Below are positions 23,978 through 33,250 of a stretch of DNA of 64,000 nt, piece by piece; positions within the stretch are counted from its first letter, which is position 1, and each line of letters starts with the position of its first letter. The notes below the pieces were generated by a model. That model was given only the letters and a program-made list of their open reading frames with translations, ran no database searches and was not told where the DNA came from. This DNA comes from Diphasiastrum complanatum (Eukaryota; Streptophyta; Lycopodiopsida; Lycopodiales; Lycopodiaceae), in assembly GCA_029204225.1 (NCBI GenBank), contig CM055113.1:29185252-29249251 (forward strand). The letters are read 5' to 3'. Made by a program: the position numbers and the translations under genes.

Positions 23978-26212
23978 ATGGCTACAACGATCGAGATGAG
24001 AATAGCAATCAATCTTGATAGCGGAAACTACAGAGTATGAAAATTCATAATCAAAACACTTCTAAAGGGTGAAGGCATCTGGTCGGTGACTGAAGTCACA
24101 GAGGTGCAGCCTCCAGAGGGAGACTCAAGGAGACCTGAGTGGATCAGAAAGGATAAGCGTGCAATGGAGATCATTGTAGAACTACTCATGCAGATTGAAG
24201 ACTATGAAAGCAACGATGCAGCATGGAAAAGACTAAAATAGAAGTATAAAGTGAGGACTGTCGCTTCAGTGATGCATCTTGACAATCATTTGCAATCCAT
24301 ACGATGGGATGGCAACCAATTGGATCAGTATGTTGAGAAGATCAGAACGATCATCGCTCAACTGCATCAGGTCAGGAACACCAGGTCCCAGCACCACAAC
24401 AATTGATGTACTTTATGAAATCTCTACTTGCGTTCCATCAGCCGTTGAGAATGCTCATACTGAGTCTACCATACATGACATTCGACAAAGCAATCAGTCT
24501 TGTCACTGATGAGAGATTGATGAGGGACAAAGGAAAAGAAAGCAGTGATCAGGAGAAATCTCTTTTCACAAAGAGAACAAAGAAGAACAAGAACAAGCCC
24601 AGATTTGACAAGACAAAGTCTTCGAGCAGAGGCAATGACAACTGCAATCTTCTTCCTGTGAACACTATCACAAACCAAGACACACAGCCAATAGGTATTG
24701 GTTCAATCCAACAATACCTTGCATGCACTGCAAGAAGAAGGGGCACTCTGCATATGATTGCAAACTCAACCCAAAAAGGAAAAACAAAGCTGACAAAGAA
24801 AACGGTGCAGAGTGATCCAAGGATGCAGACAAAGGTGATGAAGCTTTCACAATACTCGATGAAGCTTCAACAAACTACATTGAACAAGACTATGATGTAG
24901 TCATTGATTCAGGAGCAACAACTCACACATCACCTGCAACAAAAGAATCTTGATCGACTTCAGAGAACTCAAAAACAACAGAGCAGTAATTCTAGGTGAT
25001 GGGGGCCGACACGATGTCAAGAACATCGGGACTCTACAACTGTGAACACTGTCAGGTCAAGCAGAGCTGCTAGGAGCACTCTACGTATCTTCACTGAGAA
25101 AAGACCTGCTATTAGTCTCCAAGATGGCAGATCTTGGAATTCGAGTTCTGTTCGATGGCAATACATGCCGAATGATTGAGAAAACAACAAACAAATTGCT
25201 GACAGTTGGATGTACAGAAGGAAAGCCAAGATAATCAACAATTCTGAAAGCATATTAAATGCATCAGAAAATGAAGATCAGCTCTGGCACAGAAGAATGT
25301 ATCATCTGAACATGAGAAGCCTGTATGACATCTACAAGAAAGACAGTCATAGGTCTGAAGATATCCATACTCGATATTGAGTTCTGCAAAGCCTGTCAAA
25401 AAGGCAAACAACATCGGAATCCATTCACACATGAGGGAAGAAGAGCCAAAGAAGTTCTTGAGCTCGTCCACTCAGATGTCTATGGACCAATGAAAGTGGA
25501 TTCGCTCTCAAGATCGAGGTATTTCCTGACGCTCATTGATGATTACAACCGGATGACAACGATCTACTACTTTAAGAAAAAATCTGAAGTGTTTGACTCT
25601 TTCAAGAAGTTTGTGGCATTTGAAGAGAGACACACCTCAAAGAAGATTCAGATAATTAGATTTGATAATGGAGGGGAATACAAGAGCACAATTTTTTTTA
25701 AATTCTGCCAAGAACAGGGGATAGAGCATCAATTCACTCCTGCATACACCCCTGAATATAATGGTGTCGCAAAACGAAGAAACAGGATGCTAGTCGAAGG
25801 AGCCAGATGCATGATGGCACAGGCTCGATTGACAAGTCAATTTTGGGCTGAGGCAATAGTTGCAGTAGTACACCTGTAGAACAGATCAACAACGACAGCC
25901 TTGGAAAACAAGACACTGTACGAAATGTGGACAAGTAATCTGTCATACGTGCATGTATTTGGATGTGCAGCATACAAGCACATTCCAAAAGAAAAAACAA
26001 CAAACTCGATAAAAAATCAGAACAAACAATCATGGTCGGATACTCGAACGGATCACAAGTGTACAGGCTCTACAATCCAACCACGAAGAAGGTCGTTTTG
26101 AGTAGAGATGTGAAGTTCGATGGTCCACATTCCCTGGACTGAAGGATGAAAAAGGCCATGAGATCTTCACACTGATGCCAATTCAAGAGGGAGATCGAGA
26201 ATGTCTAGTTGA
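23978..26212 (+). pseudogene. Copia B gag-protease-integrase, heavily mutated
   Basis: The start MATTIEMRIAINLDSGNY is followed by a TGA, then KTLLKGEGIWSV, the UBN2 region and a basic stretch. The protease motif DVVIDSGATTHTSPAT is at about 24895. The best-kept part, 25325-25879, is an integrase: CKACQKGKQHRNPF, HSDVYGPMK (first Asp), FDNGGEYKS (second Asp) and YNGVAKRRNRML, where the usual catalytic Glu is Lys. Many stops interrupt the rest. RT and RNase H are deleted. Confidence 0.85.
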
Positions 26213-26626
26213 TTAGCGTTAACTACTCTTGTAATTCTCTGTTTAGCTATCTTGTAAACTCCACACAGTGGAGATATAAACACAATTTTGGATCAACACA
26301 AAAATTAGAGCTAAAAAGAAGAAAAAGAGTAGAATAGAAACACACAAAGAGACGAAAATAGTTGTGCATGAAAGTCCGCCAACGAGTAGAACACAACGAT
26401 AGAGCTGAGTGTCAGGCCGCCAACGAACGAGACATTGACCATCTCGCTCCAGACTCAAAAATCGATAATATAGTTGCTCTCTCTTTCCCATCTCTTTGAT
26501 TTTTGTTGTCTTGATTGCTAGAATGATTTATGTTCTGTGATCTATGGTCACATGCCTAGGATCTTGAAAGCTTCCGCAAAAGAAAACTAATCAAAAAAAA
26601 ATATGTTTGTGAAACCATTTGCAACA
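26213..26626 (+). repeat. Copia B second LTR, 5' truncated
   Basis: Matches the 3' part of the LTRs at 23266 and 28914 from TTGATTAG(C/T)GTTAACTACTC onward and ends in CA. It is followed by the PBS-like TGGTATCAAAGC (26627-26638) and a gag start to about 26745. Confidence 0.85.
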
Positions 26627-26745
26627 TGGTATCAAAGCACTGAGGTTATCACTGCATGATATCTGAACAATGATTCTCTAGGCAACACAATATGGCTACA
26701 ACAATCCACACGAGAATAGCAATCAGTCTTGATGGCGGAAACTAC

Positions 26746-28913
26746 GATATAGCGAGATTGAGTGTGTCTAGCAGCGGGACTAATGGGTCCAACATAATCA
26801 ATTTCCCATTTCTGAGTGACAAGATGTAAAGGCATATCCTTGAAGAGAGTTGGCCACCAAAATTTGGCCAAGAGGATTTTTAAAGTAGTGATTTCGGAAG
26901 AAAAATGACCTGCTCCAACACCTTCATGAGTGAGGGAGATGATAGAGGGTATTTCACCTTCAGTAAGACAACATCAGATAATTCCATCTAACCCTTGTTT
27001 GTAAAGTTGGCCTACAATTAACGTATAAGATTTGGTTTTGAGGATCAACACATGTTGTTTGGGTTTAGATAAGGATGGATTCCTTTTTCCTAAAGTTAAA
27101 TATTCTATGATTTCCTTGGCCCAAATGGGTGTAGAGTCAACCTAAAATAAGATGGCATCGGGTAAATCATCGTTGACGCCTTGATCTGGGGTAGGTAGGT
27201 TAGGAATTCGAGATAGATGGTCTGCTAAAAAATGTTGAACTCCCTTTTGAACCACGATCCTAAACTCAAATTCTCACAGTAAGAGGATCCATCGAGTGAT
27301 ACGACCAGTGGTGCAAGTCTTGTTGATGAGATATAGGAGTGCTTGATGATTAGTGAAGAAGGCAAAAAATTTTCCTAGAAGATAATGGCGAAACTTCTAA
27401 ACTGCATATACCATTTCCAAAGCTTCCCGTTCGGCAGTGGTATAATTGACTTCAGCATGTATCAATTGTCTACTGAAAAATCGGATTGGATAATCCTTTT
27501 TGAATTCTCCCGGTTGGATGAGCACTACTCCAATGGCATACTTGGATGCATCGGTATGCACATGGAACTCTTTGGAGTAATCAGGAGCCCGGAGGATAGG
27601 TGCATTGGTAAGGGCTTCTTTGAGTTGATTGAATGCGATGCGTTGTTCATCAGTCCAATTGGGGACAACAACTACTTTGTAGATTAATCATGCTTTATTA
27701 GCGAAGTCAAAAATAAAGCACCGATAGTAGTTGGCGTGGCCAAGGAAAGAATACACTTGGCGGATGGTACGTGGTTCCGGTAGATTTTGAATGATGAGGA
27801 TCTTTTCTGGGTCAATTGTGATGCCATCTTTTGAAATGATATGGCCTAACACAATACCATGTCTTACCCAGATCTGGCATTTTTCAAGGTTCATGGAGAT
27901 GTCGAATCGTTGACATTGGATAAAAAAGATAGATGTCGTGATTCTTCTGAATGTGCACCTAAATCATCCAAGTAAACTTCTAGGGTGTCGCCCATCTGTT
28001 GAGAAAAGACAGTTTGCATAGCACGTTGGAAGGTGCAAGGGGCATTACAGAGACCAAAGGGCATGACTTTCCAACAGAATGTTCTCCATTCTATGGCAAA
28101 AGCAATTTTATGTTGATTTTCATCAGCAATTTGGATCATATTATATCCGCTAAAGCCATCTAAGAAGGAGTAGGCCTCATCTCCTGCTCGATTATCTAGG
28201 ATGGATTCTCCGAAAGGTAATGGAAAATGATCACGTTTTCTAATGGCATTAAGTTTTTGAAATCGACACAGATCCGGAGTTTTCCATTTTTCTTAGGAAC
28301 GATGACAATTGGGGAGACCCACTCAATATGTTCGATTTCAAAGATGAATCTTTCATCTAACAAGAGTTGGAGTTCTTCTTTGATTTTGGCCTTGTATATT
28401 GGATTGCATAAGTAGGGACAGCTAGCAGTTGGCCTCGCACCTAGTTAAGGGTAATACAATGCACAGCTACTTGGGGGGAGACTCATTTCATGTCTTTATA
28501 GGACCAAGCAAAGACATGTCTATATCTACACAGGAGCTTTTCAAGTCGTCTGCGTTGTTCGCGATTGAGATGAGCCCCGATGTGGACAATGTATTCGTTA
28601 CTTTCATTTGGCTCACTCAAGGAAAGAATGATGGTTTGGACAGGGCCTTCATAGGGCGAATTACCATTTGGCTCACGTTGAGCTTGGGGTAATTGGATTG
28701 TGACATCCTCGATCGTATAGTCCTTAAACTATTCAAGCACATTATGTGTTGGAGATTTGAGGGAGGCCTTGTCTTTCAACTGTCTGCATGGTGATTTTGG
28801 AGGTCCGGAGTTTGGTGTAGGAACATATGCAATCTCAGAAACTTCCCTAGCAGTGGTAAGGTCATCAGGCGGCTGAATCTAAAGAAGTTTCTTCATCTTT
28901 TCCTTCATGGTAT
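26746..28913 (-). pseudogene. Tat-like Gypsy RT, RNase H and integrase start
   Basis: Read leftwards from 28913: LNREQRRRLEKLLCRYRHVF and AWSYKDM (typical lead-in to plant Tat-type Gypsy RT), then RT with WKVMPFGLCNAPCTFQRAM and YLDDLG (the YxDD box, about 27970), and KCQIWVRHGIVLGHIISKDG. FLGHANYYR leads to RNase H, then integrase beginning with FWWPTLFKDM and KWEIDYVGPISPAARH, breaking off at SRYI at 26748. Multiple stops and frameshifts (for example at 28140 and 27890). Protease and Gag are not found. The right end is cut by another LTR of the Copia B family at 28914. Confidence 0.9.
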
Positions 28914-29680
28914 TGTCAGAAATGGTGAACTCCTGCAACTTTGCCGCAAAGCAAAAGTCAACGAGCCTTGACTCGAAGGTCAAACGATTCGCGAAAGTCA
29001 GCGTTCTTCAGGGACAAACGAAGAACGAACGATTTGTGAATCATTCGTGAATTGTAAACATACCTCTAGGACCGCAAGAATCGCAAAGGGACGCAAAATG
29101 AAAAGACATGAAAGAAACGAAAGGAAACGAAAGAAATGAAGGGGAATCCTTCGTGCTGCAGCTGGCAGCTCAACAGGCTTGGAGTCCTAGACTTCACGCC
29201 CAGCTGAAATGGGTAGCAACTGATTAGTTGATTAGTGTTAACTACTCTTGTAATTCTCTGTTTAGCTATCTTGTAAACTCCACACAGTGGAGATAAAAAC
29301 TATATTTATGGATCATAACGAAGACTGTAACATAGAGAATGTGCGTGAGTAGAGCAGAAAAGAAAAACATTAGAAATGAAAGAGTTGTGCATAAAAGTCT
29401 GCCAAGGAGTAGAACACAGCGAAAGAGCAGAGCGTCAGGCCGCCAACAAGCGTGACACTGATGATCTCGCTCTTAAAATCAAACTGATAATTGATTGTTC
29501 TATTTTTGTGAATCTCCTTGTCTTACGCTATCTTGATTGCTAGAATGAAATCTATTCTGTTGCTAGAATGGAATCCGTTCTATGATGTGTAGTCGCATGT
29601 CTAGGTTCCTGTGAAGCTTCCGCACAAAAGAAAATTTCAAAGAAACAAAATTGTTCGCGACAACGAAATGAAACCAGTTT
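28914..29680 (+). repeat. LTR of a second Copia B family copy
   Basis: Begins TGTCAGAAATGG like the LTR at 23266 and shares most of its length with it. The 3' end and PBS (about 29681-29690, ...TATCAGAGC) are degraded. Left flank GGTAT. Confidence 0.75.
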
Positions 29681-29745
29681 CGCGTATCAGAGCACACAGG
29701 TTGTCAAAACTGATATCTAAGCAGTGATTCTCTAGACAACACAAT

Positions 29746-30022
29746 ATGGCTACAACAATCCAAACAAGATTAGCAATCAGTCTGGATGGTGCAAATTACA
29801 GTGATTCAAGATCAAAACACTTCTGAAGGGCGAAGGCATCTGGTCGGTGACCGAACTCTCAGAGGTGCAGCCTCTAGAAGGAGACCCGAGGAGAGCTAAA
29901 TGGATCAAAAAAGATGAGCGTGCAATGGCGATCATCGTTTCATCCATCAATGAAGATCTACTCATGCAGATTGAAGACTGTGAAAGTAGCCATGCAGCGT
30001 GGGAAAGATTAAAACAAAAGTA
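29746..30022 (+). pseudogene. Copia B family gag N-terminus
   Basis: MATTIQTRLAISLDGANY, a one-base frameshift, then KTLLKGEGIWSVTELSEVQP and a run ending AAWERLKQKYV: the first about 95 residues of the Gag also seen at 23978. At about 30023 it abuts the 3' end of a minus-strand Copia RNase H, so this is a rearrangement breakpoint. Confidence 0.8.
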
Positions 30023-30026
30023 TGTT

Positions 30027-30369
30027 GAGCGGCTTCGTGAGCAGATCTGCAATCATGTCTTCTGATTTTATGTATTGGACCTGGAGCTCTCCTTTCAAGG
30101 TTAAATCTCAAATGTGATGGTACTTTAGAAGTATGTGTTTTGTCTTTGAATGGAAGACAAGAACTTGGGACAGATAAATGGCACTCAGAGAGTCCATCAT
30201 CATCGTGCATGGCCCTTCTTGTGGTATCCCGATTGCTTCCAACATCATCTACAGCCACACTACCTCGTTCGCCACCTTTAAAGCTGCGACGTATTCAGCT
30301 TTGCAAGAGGATTGAGCTACCAAGGTTTGCTTTTTGCATATCCAGCTGATTGCAACTCTGCACACTATG
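30027..30369 (-). pseudogene. Copia RNase H, part split off by the Gypsy insertion
   Basis: Read leftwards from 30369: SWICKKQTLVAQSSCKAEYV, a TAG, MDSLSAIYLSQ, FHSKTKHI, then DMIADLLTKPL. It is the continuation of 41887-42840. With the 30370-41886 element and one CTATG removed, the frame SITGGCTIV-CRVAISWICKK is continuous. The bases 30365-30369 are the left target duplication. Confidence 0.88.
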
Positions 30370-31278
30370 TGTTGTAAAGCTGACTCAGGTGCACCCAACG
30401 TGCCCTGTAAGACTCTAAGGGGTGACACTCCCTAAAGTCCCAGAGCAAGTTAGAACGTCAAGGACTGAGCCTCCGACCTGTGGTGAGCCGGTCAAGTAGT
30501 CACAAGTCATGAGCTAGCTCTGGAGCTCGAGTCATGGCCTAGTCAGGAAGCAAGTTGATTCTGCCACCGGAACGGCTCCCGGGACCCATGTTCGGGAGCC
30601 AGACTGATTCTGCCAGGCTTAATCAGCAAAATAAAAACTAAGTCCCAAAAAGCGTGCTTTACCAGAAAGCACTATGTTTCAGAACAGAGGGGGTGCGCCG
30701 AATCACAGCAGAACTATAGGGGGAGTCCGGCAGACAGAAACTTGGGCAGCTCAACCAGCGCCAGGAATCCAGTCGCCAGGTCTCAGCTCCCTCTACCAGC
30801 ACGAGCCAGGCACAATGCCCAGCACGTGTTGGTGGCCCCGAGACCGGTCAGTCTATGTATGAATGTAACCTCTTCCAAATCTAATAAAGTTGATCCTTGG
30901 GGATGATTACCATTTCGGTTTCGCCTCCGGGACTGGTCCAAGTGGAAGGACCCTTACTACAACCTTTTTGCGTCGCTGGCGCCTAAGGGTCCCTGTCATC
31001 GACATGGGGCTTGCCGCTATGCCAATTGGTCAGTTTGGCGACCACTATGCCTTGGGTTTCATGTGTGGCTTGTCTTTGCCTTTGGTTACCTTTTGGGGAC
31101 GGATTCTGAGTTGGCTTTCGGGTTGGTTGGGATTCCAGTTTTCTTAAGTCTGAATGGTTAAGCTTGTTACGATTCTGAGTTGGCTTTTACGTAAGTGCAT
31201 GATGGATGAATGTTAGACTTAAGCGCGTGTTGGGGAAACCGCTCAAGTCCCAGCGCCCTTTGAGGCGCCGGCGCAACA
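30370..31278 (+). repeat. outer element 5' LTR (909 bp)
   Basis: TGTTG...CAACA ends. AATAAA poly(A) signal at about 30883. A strong splice-donor-like ACGTAAGTG lies at about 31189-31197 near the 3' end. An 85-codon open frame (30890-31147) recurs in all four LTR copies, but that alone is not evidence of translation. Confidence 0.96.
31191..31196 (+). promoter_or_regulatory. candidate 5' splice site in outer LTR
   Basis: GTAAGT preceded by TTTTAC; the same box lies in the inner LTRs (for example 32330). It could pair with the AG at 37211 to make a leader intron that removes the structured leader. Inferred from consensus only. Confidence 0.35.
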
Positions 31279-31280
31279 TG

Positions 31281-31293
31281 TGGTATCAGAGCC
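31281..31293 (+). other. outer element primer-binding site
   Basis: TGGTATCAGAGCC, two bases (TG) after the LTR. Confidence 0.93.
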
Positions 31294-31369
31294 GACTAGC
31301 CGGTCAGCTACGCAAGTCTCACAGGGATGGCCACGTTTCTGGGATTTGTCAGGACAACCGTTGCGCAAG

Positions 31370-31468
31370 GTGCTGCCCACAGTGTAAGCACGGGTGCGTC
31401 CACGGTCGGGGTGGTCGGCAGAACGGGGGACTTGATGAGTCAAAGTGCTGCCCTCGAGGTGTAAGCAC
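31370..31468 (+). promoter_or_regulatory. leader hairpin repeats 1 and 2 (outer element)
   Basis: Unit 1 (31370-31391) and unit 2 (31445-31468) each start GTGCTG and end TAAGCAC, so GUGCU can pair with AGCAC around a short loop; unit 2 has an extra CC/GG pair. Units 3-5 of the same leader lie beyond the nested element at 36786-37015. Confidence 0.7.
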
Positions 31469-31497
31469 GGTCAGTTCTCGCGGTTCGGGCCTGGCGC

Positions 31498-32417
31498 TGT
31501 TGTAAAGCTGACTTGGGTGCACCCAGCGTGCCCTGTAAGACTCAAAGGGGTGACACTCCCTAAGGTCCCAGAGCAAGTTAGAATGTCAAGGACTGAGCCT
31601 CCGACCTGTGGTGAGCCAGTCAAGTAGTCACAAAGTCATGAGCTAGCTCTGGAGCTCGAGTCATGGCCTAGTCAGGAAAGCAGGTTGATTCGGCCGCCGG
31701 GACGGCTCCCGGGACCCATGTCCGGGAGCCAGACTGATTCTGCCAGGCTTGCCAGGCTTAATCAGCAAAATAAAAACTAAGTCCTAAAAAGCGTGCTTTA
31801 CCAGAAAGCACTATGTTTCAAACCAGAGGGGGTGCGCCGAATCACAGCAGAACTATAGGGGGAGTCCGGCAGACAGAAACTTGGGCAGCTCAACCAGCGC
31901 CAGGAATCCAGTCGCCAGGTCTCAGCTCCCTCTACCAGCACGAGCCAGGCACAATGCCCAGCACGTGTTGGTGGCCCCGAGACCGGTCAGTCTATGTATG
32001 AATGTAACCTCTTCCAAATCTAATAAAGTTGATCCTTGGGGATGATTACCATTTCGGTTTCGCCTCCGGGACTGGTCCAAGTGGAAGGACCCTTACTACA
32101 ACCTTTTTGCGTCGCTGGCGCCTAAGGGTCCCTGTCATCGACATGGGGCTTGCCGCTATGCCAATTGGTCAGTTTGGCGACCACTATGCCTTGGGTTTCA
32201 TGTGTGGCTTGTCTTTGCCTTTGGTTACCTTTTGGGGACGGATTCTGAGTTGGCTTTCGGGTTGGTTGGGATTCCAGTTTTCTTAAGTCTGAATGGTTAA
32301 GCTTGTTACGATTCTGAGTTGGCTTTTACGTAAGTGCATGATGGATGAATGTTAGACTTAAGCGCGTGTTGGGGAAACCGCTCAAGTCCCAGCGCCCTTT
32401 GAGGCGCCGGCGCAACA
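31498..32417 (+). repeat. inner element 5' LTR (920 bp)
   Basis: TGTTG...CAACA; same architecture as the outer LTR. Confidence 0.96.
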
Positions 32418-32419
32418 TG

Positions 32420-32432
32420 TGGTATCAGAGCC
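32420..32432 (+). other. inner element primer-binding site
   Basis: TGGTATCAGAGCC, two bases after the LTR, identical to the outer PBS. Confidence 0.93.
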
Positions 32433-32508
32433 GACTAGCCGGTCAGCTACGCAAGTCTCACAGGGATGGCCACGTTTTTGGGATTTGTCAGGACAACCGT
32501 TGCGCAAG

Positions 32509-32894
32509 GTGCTGCCCACAGTGTAAGCACGGGTGCGTCCACGGTCGGGGTGGTCGGCAGAACGGGGGACTTGATGAGTCAAAGTGCTGCCCTCGAGGTG
32601 TAAGCACGGTCAGTTCTCGCGGTTCGGGCCTGGCGCTGTCTGCACGTAGGACGGATGAGGCAAAGTGCTGCCTAGGTAGGTGAAAGCACGGTCTGTACCT
32701 TGTGGGGTGCGGGGCGACATATTCGAACTGTACGGGTTAACCATTGATACAGAGATGCTGCTCGAATTCGGGTGTAAAGCACGGGTGGTTAGCTGCCGGT
32801 GCGGGATAGCTGCCGATCGTTTAGCTATAAGGGCTATCGACCAAAAAGTGGTGGGGCGTGACTGAGGCAATGTGCTGCTTAATGGTGAAAGCAC
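32509..32894 (+). promoter_or_regulatory. leader array of five hairpin repeats (inner element)
   Basis: Units at 32509-32530, 32584-32607, 32665-32689, 32755-32782 and 32872-32894. Each has (G/A)TGCTG at its start and AAAGCAC or TAAGCAC at its end, usually followed by GG. The arms GUGCU/AGCAC pair in every unit (in unit 4 with one end mismatch) while the loops differ. The same five units in the same order are in the pol-only element, and three are in the mini-element at 57179-57512. The position (after the PBS, before the ORF) fits an RNA packaging or dimerisation signal, or a translation element. Function is inferred. Confidence 0.7.
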
Positions 32895-33090
32895 GGATGG
32901 TTGGATGGATGTTTCCCCGTGGGCTAATTCTGTGATAGATTTGTGTGGGCGCGGCTAGGCAAAGGTCCTACGTCCGGTCTCAGGGGGGGTTTGTGGCTTG
33001 AGAGGGATCCTCTATGTTTGCTTTGGTTGGTATGTTCCGTTTGTCGTGTGCTTGCTTGGACACAAATGACCTGGTTCCTACTTGGCTCTC

Positions 33091-33092
33091 AG
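33091..33092 (+). promoter_or_regulatory. candidate 3' splice site before inner gag
   Basis: A pyrimidine-rich stretch ending CTCTCAG followed by GTGAT, 158 bp before the gag ATG. The outer element has a matching CCAG/GTGAT at 37210-37211, also just where the shared leader sequence ends. Confidence 0.35.
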
Positions 33093-33250
33093 GTGATGTG
33101 GGCGTGCTAAGTTTGAGGAAGGGATATTTTCATTGAAGCTGATTTAATAAAGAAGAAAAGAGAGCTGTGGGGCCCGGCTGACAGAAGGGAGAGCTTCAAA
33201 TATAAAAAGGATTGAGGCGATAATCTGTTGGAAGTACACCTCTGACTATA

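Larger units (their letters stand above)
23266..26745 (+). mobile_element. Copia B: rearranged Copia element in Gypsy integrase
   Basis: Order: full LTR, PBS, gag-protease-integrase, partial LTR, PBS, about 120 bp of leader and gag start, then Gypsy again. RT and RNase H are missing: integrase is joined directly to the middle of the second LTR. The right end stops inside gag rather than at an LTR, and a few codons of the Gypsy integrase between SRYI and YCTKW are lost. The right end therefore arose by deletion and no target duplication is left. The left flank is CAATA. Confidence 0.85.

Noticed and set aside
30890-31147. 85-codon frame repeated in all four Gypsy LTRs as a real gene
   Set aside because: The copies are near-identical LTR duplicates, so conservation is trivial, and the product has no recognisable domain.
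32680-32865. 61-codon frame in both leaders as an accessory protein
   Set aside because: It overlaps the hairpin repeats and starts inside unit 3; conservation is better explained by the RNA elements and recent common origin.
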